NCBI RefSeq assembly: GCF_014196915.1
Contig: NZ_JACIEP010000006.1
Span: forward strand, 186,001-250,000
Direction of reading: 5' to 3'
DNA: 64,000 nt
Source: Dysgonomonas hofstadii
Lineage (GTDB): Bacteria > Bacteroidota > Bacteroidia > Bacteroidales > Dysgonomonadaceae
The notes below the pieces were generated by a model. That model was not told the origin of the DNA. It saw only the letters and a list, made by a program, of their open reading frames with translations, and did no database searches. Below are positions 34,747-43,936 of the stretch, in pieces. Position 1 is the stretch's first letter; every line of letters starts with the position of its first letter. Position numbers and translations under genes: made by a program.

Positions 34747-37700
34747 TCACACTTCAACAACTTTGCCTAATGCTATATAACAAATATATCCCCGAACATT
34801 CTTATAGCCCATTTTCTGTATCTGGCTGATATAATATTTTACCTGACGGATATATTTTGAGTTTTCTTTTTCTCCAAATTTATAATCAATAACCACAACC
34901 TCATCCTTACTTATCATAACCCGGTCGGGACGACTGAAAGTACCTTTCGGTTGTAATATCTGTATCTCATTTAAGACCTTATACTGTCCCGAATACCAGG
35001 ATGAAACCACAGGATCGGACAGATATTTTTCCAACAGCCCCGACAATTCAATCTTCTGAGTATTGGTTATATTACCTGAGATATGGTATTCTTCCAAAGC
35101 CTTTTCTATATCATCAATTGTCTCTATCCGGCTCACGATCTCGTGCATCAGCATACCATAATCACGCTTACCTGAATCAGTAAAGTAATATTTGTTTTTC
35201 AGCAATAGCTTAATACGTTCATCATAGGATATGCTGGATAGGGCGTCTACATTTATTTCTTTGACAGAGACGGATCCCTTTGTTTCAACAGGACTATAAC
35301 CTTTCCCGATATCAAAAACGCCCGATTCCTCATCCAGATATTCCGGCAGATCGATATGAGCATGCTCACCGGATAAAATACCGGAGGAGGTACGCACAAC
35401 GTTCCAAAGCAAAGATGATATACTGTTGATCTCATCCCTTTTAGGACGCGGAGCAAAAGCAATTAATTCATTTTTAGCACGGGTAAAAGCTACATACAGA
35501 ATGTTCAAATTATCAATATAAGCATGAAGCCGTTCATCGAAATATTCATAATCGAAGATCGTATTTTTCAGTTTCTGGGAATATTTCACCGGTACCAGAT
35601 GCAGACGGTCGAATGGTTCTACTTTAGGATGGCACCAGAGAATAGTGGTTTGCCTGTGGTCTATTTCCCAGCTACAGAAAGGAAGAATCACGACATTGAA
35701 ACCCAATCCTTTCGACTTGTGGATTGTCATAATTCGTATAGCATCCTGTCCGTCAGGAGTAAAGATGGTCTTCTTTATACCCGTTTCGTCCCACCACCGG
35801 AGAAATGCGTCCAGATCGGATGTACTACGGATCGTAAAATCAAGTACCATATCCAGAAACGATTGTATGTATACCTGCTCATTCTCTTCCATTGCATTAT
35901 GGAACAAGCCGAATATCTCTTCGGTCATCTCATACAGTGGAAGTTCTCTGATCCTGTCCAGTTCCTTTACAATATCTTCCGGAAGATCTTCTTTTCCTGA
36001 GAAATACTGCTGCAAAGCATCCTCAGCGCTCAATTGGTTATTATATTTGAAATACTCAAATACAGCCAATGCCCTTAAAGAGGCATCCAGCGGATTATGC
36101 AAGTATTTCAACAGGGCAATAATAAGTTTTATGCTCTTGGAATTACTCACAAACAAGGCTTCGTCCGATATAATATCGTAGCGATATTTAGAACCTGCAT
36201 ATCTGCTTTTATATTCCAACAGGCAATTGGCCACATCGGCACCCTCCTTTTTCGTGCGCACCAGTACAGCTATATCTTTCAGGCTATATCCTCTATCCTG
36301 TAGTTCTTCTATTTGCTTCGGCAGTTGCTCCAGTACATATTCCTGCCAGATACGTTCATCCGTATCTACGAACTCTACCTTAACCCGTCCTTCATTACCT
36401 TTACTTTTAGCGGGAGTTTGCTGGTACAGTCCGTCATACGCTTTTGAGATACGCGACAGAAAAGGAGACAAACGCTTGTCTTCTACATCCTGCAACGATC
36501 CGTTAAATGTATCCTGCAACAGAGTAGAACCAATAGAGAACACAGCATTATTGAAAGCTATGACGTTTCGTGCGCTTCGCCAGTTCGAATCCAATGTTTC
36601 ATGGTTTATCCTGTCGGCACCAAAGTCTATATCAAGTTGCTCATCCAATAGTTTCCAGTCAGAGTTTCTCCAGCGGTAGATGCTTTGTTTAACATCGCCT
36701 ACTATGAAGTTCTTATTTCCGGCCGCTATACTATCTCTCACCAGAGGGAGAAAGTTCTGCCATTGCATACCTGATGTATCCTGAAACTCGTCTATCATAT
36801 AATTATTGATACGCAAGCCTACTTTTTCATATATAAAAGGAGACTCATTTCCTTCGATAATACGGTTCAGCAACTCGGTAGTATCCGAGATCAGCATTAC
36901 ATTATTCTCTGCGGCATTTTCCCTTATCTTCTTATCCACATCACCCAATATACCCAATGTAAAGAAATAACGGTTTATTTCATAGGCGGTCTGGTAGGTG
37001 CGTGAGTTATCGTAATGGACGATAATATCCTCAACACAGGTATTCAGCCCGGGGTATACATCTTCAATTTGGCTCTTTATATCAGCCGGAGTTTTTGCCG
37101 TATACCAGTTATCACAACTACCTGGCAGCGTGCGGAAAGTATTGCTGGGTTCATCCATTGCGCCATTGGCCCACTTCAGGAAACTAAAAAAAACCGAACG
37201 TGATCCCCCTTTAAAATCATCGGGTTTCAATCCAAAGCGGGTCATTATATTCAATGCCTTCTCTCCTATTTGCTGCGAATGCTTCTCAAATGTCTGAATA
37301 ATGGCAAAAAGCATATCTTTATAATCAGCCATCAGTTGCTTATCGGCAATATCCTGCTGCACCTGATTGCTATATGCCTTATAGCTTTCTTTAAGAATTT
37401 CTTTCGAAAGCGATTGTATATCGTTACGGATATTCCAGGTCTCGCCGTTCTCAACCTTTTCTTCCGAGAAACGGATCAGCCAGTCAAGCAGTAGTTTATT
37501 ATCGCTACGTTCCAGATCATACAGCATGGAATCGATAGCCTCTCCCAATACTTTGTCAGTATCAAGCTCTACGTTATATCCTCCGCCCAGACCAATTTCC
37601 CGTGTAAAAGCACGCATGGTCTGCTGAAAGAATTTATCTATGGTACTCACCGAAAAGGATGAATAATCGTGCAGTATGCGCACAAGTATATCCCGGGCCT

Positions 37701-37986
37701 CTTTCTTTACCTGTTCTTCGTTGTAGCTATACTCATCGCTCAACAGTTCTATATACGGGGAATCCTCTCCTTTTGCCAGCTTAGCCAGCTCTGTCACGAT
37801 ACGGGTTTTCATCTCGTCGGTAGCCTTATTGGTAAAGGTAACCGCCAGTATATGCCTGTATGCGTAAGGGGAAGAAAATAACAGGCACAGGTATTCAGCA
37901 GTCAGCCGGTGAGTTTTCCCCGAGCCTGCCGACGCTTTATAAACATTCAGGTTTATTTCATCGTCAAATAATCCGTGCTTTAGCAT
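34747..37986 (-). CDS. AddA-like UvrD-family helicase-nuclease
   Basis: 1079-residue protein using the ATG at 37986, which gives MLKHGLFDDEINLNVYKASA directly before the helicase core; longer frames overlap yciH. It is a superfamily 1A helicase of the RecB/AddA group (double-strand break end resection). Walker A is KASAGSGKT (about residues 17-25), motif II region MIDEFQDTSGMQW, motif V MTIHKSKGLGFNVVI, and a C-terminal PD-(D/E)XK nuclease (SRPDRVMISKDEVVVIDYKFGE). Bacteroidetes AddA is often annotated as UvrD-helicase domain protein. The AddB partner is not in this window. It overlaps the yciH stop by 23 bases. Confidence 0.88.
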   Translation of the reverse strand: MLKHGLFDDEINLNVYKASAGSGKTHRLTAEYLCLLFSSPYAYRHILAVTFTNKATDEMKTRIVTELAKLAKGEDSPYIELLSDEYSYNEEQVKKEARDILVRILHDYSSFSVSTIDKFFQQTMRAFTREIGLGGGYNVELDTDKVLGEAIDSMLYDLERSDNKLLLDWLIRFSEEKVENGETWNIRNDIQSLSKEILKESYKAYSNQVQQDIADKQLMADYKDMLFAIIQTFEKHSQQIGEKALNIMTRFGLKPDDFKGGSRSVFFSFLKWANGAMDEPSNTFRTLPGSCDNWYTAKTPADIKSQIEDVYPGLNTCVEDIIVHYDNSRTYQTAYEINRYFFTLGILGDVDKKIRENAAENNVMLISDTTELLNRIIEGNESPFIYEKVGLRINNYMIDEFQDTSGMQWQNFLPLVRDSIAAGNKNFIVGDVKQSIYRWRNSDWKLLDEQLDIDFGADRINHETLDSNWRSARNVIAFNNAVFSIGSTLLQDTFNGSLQDVEDKRLSPFLSRISKAYDGLYQQTPAKSKGNEGRVKVEFVDTDERIWQEYVLEQLPKQIEELQDRGYSLKDIAVLVRTKKEGADVANCLLEYKSRYAGSKYRYDIISDEALFVSNSKSIKLIIALLKYLHNPLDASLRALAVFEYFKYNNQLSAEDALQQYFSGKEDLPEDIVKELDRIRELPLYEMTEEIFGLFHNAMEENEQVYIQSFLDMVLDFTIRSTSDLDAFLRWWDETGIKKTIFTPDGQDAIRIMTIHKSKGLGFNVVILPFCSWEIDHRQTTILWCHPKVEPFDRLHLVPVKYSQKLKNTIFDYEYFDERLHAYIDNLNILYVAFTRAKNELIAFAPRPKRDEINSISSLLWNVVRTSSGILSGEHAHIDLPEYLDEESGVFDIGKGYSPVETKGSVSVKEINVDALSSISYDERIKLLLKNKYYFTDSGKRDYGMLMHEIVSRIETIDDIEKALEEYHISGNITNTQKIELSGLLEKYLSDPVVSSWYSGQYKVLNEIQILQPKGTFSRPDRVMISKDEVVVIDYKFGEKENSKYIRQVKYYISQIQKMGYKNVRGYICYIALGKVVEV

Positions 37987-38302
37987 ATCCTTCCTTTTGC
38001 AGAAGTTCGAGTATCTTACTACGGAAATCACCTTGCACGATGATCTCCCCGTCTTTGGCAGAACCGCCTACTCCGCATTTCACTTTCAGCATTTTTCCGA
38101 GAGCTTCCATATCTTCCGTAGTCCCTACGAAACCGGTAATCAGCGTCACGGCTTTTCCTTTCCGGTTGCGTTTGTCGAGGGATATACGAAGAGCCTGTTT
38201 CTCTTTCAGTATTGTTTCCTCTTCCTGCTCATCGTCTGTGTCATATTTAAAGTCCGGATTGGTAGAGTATACCACATTCAGACGGTCTTTCCAGTCGCTC
38301 AT
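37964..38302 (-). CDS. SUI1/eIF1-like translation factor YciH
   Basis: 112-residue soluble protein of the YciH/SUI1 family: RNRKGKAVTLITGFVGTTED and GKMLKVKCGVGGSAKDGEIIVQGDF match the eIF1-type fold. The family is related to the eukaryotic initiation factor; in bacteria it may affect initiation fidelity. The gene runs into the start of the AddA-like gene, so they are probably cotranscribed. A weak -7 box CATCTTTG lies at 38331-38338 inside the dispersed repeat. Confidence 0.9.
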   Translation of the reverse strand: MSDWKDRLNVVYSTNPDFKYDTDDEQEEETILKEKQALRISLDKRNRKGKAVTLITGFVGTTEDMEALGKMLKVKCGVGGSAKDGEIIVQGDFRSKILELLQKEGYAKARII

Positions 38303-38318
38303 ATATTTCTTATTTTAA

Positions 38319-38364
38319 CTAAAAACTTACAAAGATGACAGATTTTTAGCCTTTAGCTGTTAGC
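38319..38364 (+). repeat. Dispersed intergenic repeat, copy 2
   Basis: TTTTTAGCCTTTAGCTGTTA block with upstream CTTACAAAGATGACA, matching 5659-5712. Confidence 0.6.
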
Positions 38365-38383
38365 CAATAGTTATAAGCTTATT

Positions 38384-38571
38384 AACTAAAACCTGACAAA
38401 CCTTACATATTTTATATTCTTTTTTTTCCCTTGCTCGCGCAGACTTCCAGTCTGTGTGTTGCGAAGCAAAAAAATCGCCCAGCGAGGCACGGACAAGATG
38501 TCCGCGCTAGCGGGTGAAAAACTTGTTTACTTGTATCTCGTTTACTAGTCAACTTTATCCATTTCAAAGAT
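38384..38571 (+). repeat. Dispersed intergenic repeat with REP-like palindrome pair, copy B
   Basis: Palindromes CAGACTTCCAGTCTG (38440-38454) and CGGACAAGATGTCCG (38490-38504) in the inverted order of copy A, each the reverse complement of the A sequence. The flanks CTGACAAACCTTACA and AAAAACTTGTTTACTTGTAT...TTTATCCATTTCAAAGAT keep the same orientation as in copy A. Confidence 0.75.
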
Positions 38572-38630
38572 CATTTATTATTGGCACATCGGCATATTAA
38601 CCAATCAGCACATTATACCTTATAGATAAA

Positions 38631-39110
38631 TTAATCTTTAATTCGTTTGAAATTCTCATCAAAATTTTTCCTGTCAAAATTTTCATAACGTGGCTTAGTC
38701 GGGACATAATCATCATTATCCCACAATGGGCTTGTCAACATCAGGTCGGCACTGTAACGGTTGCATGCTATGGGCACATTGTGCACACGGCATTGGCGAA
38801 GTAACATCATAATATCAGCTTCATGCGGCTGAGGATTCAGATCGTCTATCAGGAATACAGCCAGATCTATCTCATGACGTACCACCATGGCAGCAATTTC
38901 GGCATCACCACCCATCGGCCCCGAATTCATACGGGTAATATCGGCATAAATACCTTTCTCCTCAAATGCTTCTTTAATTAGCATTCCGGTAGTTCCTGTA
39001 CATACCAGATGGTGTTTTGAAAGAAAAGCAGAGTTATAATAACACCATTCTACCATATCTGCTTTGCGATGATCGTGCGCCACAAGCGCTATTGTCAGTC
39101 TTCTGTTCAT
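38631..39110 (-). CDS. mgsA: Methylglyoxal synthase
   Basis: 159-residue enzyme that turns dihydroxyacetone phosphate into methylglyoxal and phosphate, a bypass of lower glycolysis when phosphate is low. Family signs are ALVAHDHRKADMVEWC at the N-terminus, TGTTGMLIKEAFEEKG, the catalytic-Asp segment MNSGPMGGDAEIAAMV, and LDDLNPQPHEADIMMLLRQCR-like segment near residue 100. Length fits the family. Its neighbour 23 bases upstream on the same strand is the metallo-beta-lactamase, so the two may share a transcript, although their functions are unrelated. Confidence 0.95.
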   Translation of the reverse strand: MNRRLTIALVAHDHRKADMVEWCYYNSAFLSKHHLVCTGTTGMLIKEAFEEKGIYADITRMNSGPMGGDAEIAAMVVRHEIDLAVFLIDDLNPQPHEADIMMLLRQCRVHNVPIACNRYSADLMLTSPLWDNDDYVPTKPRYENFDRKNFDENFKRIKD

Positions 39111-39133
39111 TTTAATCGTTTTGTTAATAAATA

Positions 39134-39868
39134 TTATTTCTCTAATAATTGAAGTGTATGTAACATAAGTTCCACGCCCCCTATCGCCCCATGTCCGGGA
39201 ACAACTGTTTTCACATCCGGGAATCTAACTATCATTTTTCGCATTGTTCCAGGCCATGCTTTTACATCGGCATCGGCAAGATTTCCCAGGCTTTCTGATT
39301 TCATATCCTTAACACAGCATCCTCCGAATAAGATATTTTCGGATGGCAACCATACTGTAATATTATCGGTTGAATGCCCGCCTCCCATATAATAACACTT
39401 GACAGGAATATTCTGAAAAACCAATGCCAAAGAATCGGTAAAACCATGTTGCGGCAATGGCAGTTTTTTCTCTTTTGCTATATCGATAGTCATTTGATTG
39501 GTATATGCATCTACACCTTTTGTTTGCAGATATCCCAAGCCACCCATGCAATCTTCATGCCAATGAGAAGGAATAAACGTGGTTATAACAGCTTTCAAAG
39601 AGTCTTTTGTCCATTTATACAACTCTTCCGTCTGCTCATTGTTCCATGGAGAATCAATCATCAGAGCTTTACCTTCTTTTACTATTAGTAAACCATTGGC
39701 ACCTACCTTTCCGAAATTTTCCATTTGCAAATAAGATATATGCATATATACATTCTCAGATAGTTTCCTGATCTCCAGATGATCAGAAACCTCTATCTTT
39801 TGCTGAGCCACAACAGGAAAAACCGCAATCGCCAGAATCAATAAAACAGATGATATCCTTCTTCTCAT
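39134..39868 (-). CDS. Subclass B1 metallo-beta-lactamase, CfiA/CcrA-like
   Basis: 244-residue periplasmic zinc hydrolase with signal peptide (MRRRISSVLLILAIAVFPVVAQQ). All six B1 zinc ligands are present: His102, His104, Asp106 in SHWHEDCMGG, His165 in GGGHSTDN, Cys184 in FGGCCVKD, His226 in VPGHG. The Cys after Asp106 is the CcrA-type variant of this position. Long blocks (TFIP.HWH.DC.GGLGYLQ, NQMTID.AKEK, GHGFTDSL-like, NILFGGC, VVPGHG) resemble the Bacteroides fragilis CfiA as I recall it. Such enzymes hydrolyse penicillins, cephalosporins and carbapenems; activity here is inferred. A -7 box lies at 39921-39928. No mobile element adjoins it. Confidence 0.93.
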   Translation of the reverse strand: MRRRISSVLLILAIAVFPVVAQQKIEVSDHLEIRKLSENVYMHISYLQMENFGKVGANGLLIVKEGKALMIDSPWNNEQTEELYKWTKDSLKAVITTFIPSHWHEDCMGGLGYLQTKGVDAYTNQMTIDIAKEKKLPLPQHGFTDSLALVFQNIPVKCYYMGGGHSTDNITVWLPSENILFGGCCVKDMKSESLGNLADADVKAWPGTMRKMIVRFPDVKTVVPGHGAIGGVELMLHTLQLLEK

Positions 39869-40184
39869 TTTTTAGTCATTAAGCGAAATCAAAGCTTTAA
39901 ATATTATTTTTTATTTCATTCAAAGATAAGATATTTCCATGTAATTCCGATTACGAAACAATGAATCATTCAAACTGCCCCAGACCTTTTTTATCTACAG
40001 AAAAGGTGTTAATTTATCAAAATTAAGGTTAACCACAGAGTTACAACCTATTCTTTTTTATCGTAAATTTACATCATAAATAGCACATAACATACTCATT
40101 ATAAAAACATCAGATACTTTATGTCATGAGAGGAGCATATAGTATTGCAGTGAATATACCTCTCCAATTTTCATTTAATCTTTT
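39869..40184. other. 316-base intergenic region
   Basis: Divergent spacer between the metallo-beta-lactamase and a small coiled-coil gene. It holds a minus-strand -7 box near the left end; otherwise AT-rich with nothing further recognised. Confidence 0.5.
39921..39928 (-). promoter_or_regulatory. Promoter -7 box of the metallo-beta-lactamase gene
   Basis: TATCTTTG on the minus strand, 53 bases before the ATG. Confidence 0.55.
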
Positions 40185-40496
40185 ATGTCTAAAGTTATTT
40201 CAGAACAGATCGAAAAAACTCAAATGCTGCTAAACGGGCTGGAAGGAAAAGCCGAACTGGTAAAAAACAAAGGATTGGACGACGAATTTATAAAAAAACT
40301 AAGTGTTAACAATCAACAAATGACAGTCTATAACGAAGAGTTGGATAAACTAAAAGCAGAATTGAAGGCAAAAACGATTCAGGCTAACCGGAAAATAATG
40401 GAAATAAAATCGCAGGTAAAAGATGCGAAAAGAGTTATCAAACGGGATTTTTCACAATACCAATGGCGAGAATTCGGGATCAACGACAAGCGATAA
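40185..40496 (+). CDS. Small coiled-coil protein, hypothetical
   Basis: 103-residue cytosolic protein with no signal or membrane segment. Residues 1-90 are almost wholly helical with a heptad-like pattern (ELDKLKAELKAKTIQANRKIMEIKSQ), and the C-terminus is basic with the aromatic patch FSQYQWREFGINDKR. Not recognised. Followed 30 bases later by another small gene on the same strand. Confidence 0.6.
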   Translation: MSKVISEQIEKTQMLLNGLEGKAELVKNKGLDDEFIKKLSVNNQQMTVYNEELDKLKAELKAKTIQANRKIMEIKSQVKDAKRVIKRDFSQYQWREFGINDKR

Positions 40497-40525
40497 AGGA
40501 TTAATCCAAAAATGAATTAAATATT

Positions 40526-40831
40526 ATGAACATGATGGAAGACAATACAGCTTTAGCTTCGCTATTCGAACTGACAATGGACAATGTTTATGATCTGTCG
40601 GAAGAGAATGTTTCCTATTTACTGAATAAGCTGATCAGCGACCTGCCTAGAGAAAAGCGTCCTCCTTATGTTAACATAATAAGCAAAGCTTTCGATTTCA
40701 GGTCGATAGGTTCAAGTAACCATACTTTAAAATCAGATTTGATGATATCCGGATATAAATTCTTCCCGATACCTTACAATAACAAACTGATAATGGGAGT
40801 AAGACGAAAAAGATCAGTGAAGGTATATTGA
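40526..40831 (+). CDS. Small hypothetical protein
   Basis: 101-residue cytosolic protein, not recognised. Acidic N-terminal half (NMMEDNTALASLFELTMDNVYDLSEENVSYLL), basic C-terminus (VRRKRSVKVY). No domain seen. Probably cotranscribed with the preceding coiled-coil gene and ends before a bidirectional hairpin shared with clpC. Confidence 0.55.
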   Translation: MNMMEDNTALASLFELTMDNVYDLSEENVSYLLNKLISDLPREKRPPYVNIISKAFDFRSIGSSNHTLKSDLMISGYKFFPIPYNNKLIMGVRRKRSVKVY

Positions 40832-40863
40832 TCTGCCGGCTTGAATCCAAAGCTATAATAATA

Positions 40864-40893
40864 AAAAAAGGTGCCCAAATTGGACACCTTTTT
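40864..40893. terminator. Bidirectional terminator, 40526 gene and clpC
   Basis: AAAAAGGTGCCC / GGACACCTTTTT stem with one mismatch and A/T tails on both sides, lying between convergent genes. Confidence 0.75.
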
Positions 40894-40910
40894 ACACACA
40901 TACACTTACC

Positions 40911-43427
40911 TTACTTTGCTATCGCTTTCAGTTTATCTTTGTCTTTATCTACTTTGAATTTGATAGTACCGCCTTCTTTCACTGCACCAGAAAGTATCAG
41001 TTCGGCTATTTCGTCCTCCACATAGTTTTGGATAGCACGTTTCAGTGGACGGGCTCCAAATTGCACATCATACCCCTTGTCTGCCAAAAAGTCTTTTGCC
41101 GGCTGATCCAGTTCTATCGTGTAACCAAGCTCTCCCATCCGCTTGTAGAATCCGTTCAATTCGATATCTATGATCTTCTCGATAGAGGTTTTATCTAACT
41201 GATCGAATGTAATAATGTCATCCACACGGTTCAGGAACTCAGGCGAAAATGTTTTATTCAATGCTTTCTGAAGCACACTTCTCGAATATTCCCTGTTAGC
41301 GGCATCTTTCTTATTGAACCCGATACCTCCGCCAAAGTCTTTCAATTGGCGTGTACCTACGTTCGAAGTCATGATCAGTATCGTATTCTTGAAGTCGATC
41401 TTACGTCCCAGACTATCGGTCAGATGGCCTTCGTCCATTACCTGAAGCAATATATTATATACATCGGGATGGGCTTTTTCGATCTCATCGAGTAATACCA
41501 CAGAATATGGTTTGCGCCGTACTTTTTCACTCAACAATCCGCCTTCTTCGTATCCTACATATCCCGGAGGTGCTCCAACCAGACGCGATACATTAAATTT
41601 CTCCATATATTCACTCATATCGATACGGATCAATGCATCGGCAGAGTCGAACAATTGCTCTGCGATCTTTTTAGCCAAGTGAGTCTTACCGACCCCTGTA
41701 GGGCCAAGGAACATAAACGAGCCGATCGGACGGTTAGGGTCCTTCAGACCGATACGGTTACGCTGTATCGCTTTCACTATTTTATTTACAGCCTCATCCT
41801 GACCAACTACGGCAGCTTTCAGGCTGTCTTTCATGCCGACAAGCTTGAGACCTTCCGATTCACCGATACGTTGCACCGGAACACCGGACATCATGGATAC
41901 TACTTCGGCAACCATTTCTTCGGTTACAGTTTCCGGCTTTTCTTTCAGCGAAGCTTTCCATTCGGCTTCGGCCGCATCAAGCTTAGCCATCAACTGGCGT
42001 TGTGTATCACGGAAACTGGCTGCCAATTCATACTTTTGGGCTTTTACAGCTTCACCTTTTTGCTCGATGACGCCTTTTAACTCCTCTTCTATTTCTTCTA
42101 TCTCTTTCGGAACCTGAATGTTGGCGATATGCATACGTGATCCGGCCTCATCCAGGGCGTCTATGGCCTTATCGGGGAAGTTACGGTCTGTAATATATCT
42201 GTCAGTCAGTTTCACACAAGCTTCAAGCGCAGCTTCAGTATATTTCACATTGTGATGTTCTTCGTAACGCTCTTTGATATTGTGCAATATCTGTAATGTT
42301 TCTTCGGCAGTGGTAGGATCTACCATTACTTTCTGGAAACGGCGTTCAAGTGCTCCGTCTTTTTCAATATTTTTACGATATTCATCCAGGGTGGTTGCAC
42401 CGACACATTGTATTTCACCACGAGCCAGAGCCGGCTTCAGCATATTGGCAGCATCCAGCGAACCGGTTGCTCCACCTGCGCCTACAATGGTATGTATTTC
42501 ATCGATAAACAATATTATGTTCGGATTCTTGGATAATTCGTTTAATATTGCTTTGATCCGCTCCTCAAACTGTCCACGGTATTTTGTTCCTGCCACTACC
42601 GAAGCCATATCGAGGGCAATAACACGTTTATCGAATAATACACGCGAAACCTTCTTCTGAATAATACGTGACGCAAGACCCTCTACTATTGCAGATTTAC
42701 CGACGCCCGGCTCACCGATAAGTATAGGATTGTTTTTCTTGCGACGACTCAATATTTGCGCCAATCGCTCTATTTCTTTTTCTCGGCCTACTATCGGATC
42801 GAGCTTGTTCTCCAATGCAGCCTTTGTCATGTCGATACCAAAATTGTCGAGTACAGGCGTATCTGTGGCCTGTCGAGGTTGTTGAGTGCCAACTCCCCCG
42901 GCGTTATTGTTCACCGGTTCGTCGTCTTCGTCATCGTCGTCAGTAAAATCAGCACCCATACGAGGCGATTGCTTGCTGTTCTTATCCAGCAGATCGCTCA
43001 TACTTTTTATGTAAGTAAATGCTCCGTTATAATCCATATGATATTCTTCCAACAGCATAGCGGCAATATTGTCGTGATCTTTAAGAATCGCCAGAAGCAA
43101 ATGTTCCGAGTCTGTCTCCTGACTTTTGGTCAAACGGGCTTCCAGAATACTCATCTTTAAGATCTTTTCTGTGCTTTTGCTCAATACTATTTCACTGTTT
43201 GGGTATGCATCCTCCTGTTGCTTTAATATGTTATTATCAATACTGTCTTTAAATTCAACTAAATCTACTCCGAAATCTTTCAATGCCTGTATGGCTAATC
43301 CTTCTCCGTTGCGGAGAATTCCAAGCATCAAATGTTCAGGTGCCAGATAGTTGGTTTGTTAGCGTCCGGCCTCCTCGCGACTGTAGGTCATGATTTTGCG
43401 GACTCTTGGTGAAAAATTATTTTCCAT
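40911..43427 (-). pseudogene. clpC: clpC with an in-frame nonsense codon near the start
   Basis: Encodes the Hsp100 unfoldase that feeds substrates to ClpP. From the normal ATG at 43427 the frame reads MENNFSPRVRKIMTYSREEA-GR and then TAA at 43359-43361 (codon 23), continuing in the same frame with QTNYLAPEHLMLGILRN. The codon stands where the family has Leu, so one base change (TTA to TAA) explains it. After that everything is intact: two Clp_N repeats, Walker [14 protein letters not shown] and GPTGVGKTHLAKK, a UVR-like segment, and a normal C-terminus, 838 residues in all. Restart at a downstream Met (codon 34) would give a protein lacking the first helix. A real mutation, readthrough or sequence error are all possible. 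Confidence 0.85.
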
Positions 43428-43459
43428 AACCCTGTTATTTGATGTTCTGTGTACTATTA

Positions 43460-43467
43460 CAAATATA
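43460..43467 (-). promoter_or_regulatory. Promoter -7 box of clpC
   Basis: TATATTTG on the minus strand, 33 bases before the ATG. Confidence 0.6.
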
Positions 43468-43698
43468 AGACTAAATTCTAAAAACTTTTTCAGAGATAAT
43501 CTTAATTAACTTCTTAAATATTCAAACAAAAATGATGCCATAAAGTTTTTGTATGCATAATAAAGTTAAAAGCCAAATTTCAAACTGTCTATAAATCAAT
43601 GCAAATATATTTCTTTTTGGTTAAATAATTGTTGTAATTTTGTTATATTGATATTAAATAAATATTTTTTATATCATTTTGTTTGCATAATTAAAAAA

Positions 43699-43778
43699 TC
43701 ATCTATACATTTGTAATGTATTTTTCATGGTATTAGATTTATGGTTAGGAGTGAAGATTGGTTGTCGCGATGACAACC
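43699..43778 (-). promoter_or_regulatory. Orphan SusC-type leader element, copy 2
   Basis: Minus-strand hairpin GGTTGTC-ATCGC-GACAACC (43760-43778), CAATCTTCACTCCTAACCAT then AAATCTAATACC and ATG at 43728. The frame reads MKNTLQMYR and stops. It is the near twin of the element at 34564-34628. Confidence 0.55.
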
Positions 43779-43909
43779 TTTCTGTTTTATATACACAGAG
43801 GAATAATATATAAATATACAATCATCAGTTAATTGTTTCATATATAGCACCTTGCGAAAAAATAATTCAGTTTTAACCATGAAATAAGTTAAATATATTT
43901 ATTTTCTCT

Positions 43910-43917
43910 TACATTTG
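43910..43917 (+). promoter_or_regulatory. Promoter -7 box of the ECF sigma gene
   Basis: TACATTTG fits TAnnTTTG, 20 bases before the ATG. Confidence 0.6.
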
Positions 43918-43936
43918 TTAATGCTATTGAGCCAGT

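Larger units (their letters stand above)
38303..38630. other. 328-base intergenic region built of repeats
   Basis: No gene. It holds the repeat word shared with 5659-5712 (38319-38364) and copy B of the REP-like repeat (38384-38571). Confidence 0.7.
43428..43936. other. 509-base divergent spacer, clpC to ECF sigma
   Basis: Holds the clpC promoter, a second orphan SusC-type leader on the minus strand (43699-43778), and the sigma promoter. A further -7 box (TATATTTG at 43602-43609) points to clpC. No gene. Confidence 0.6.
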
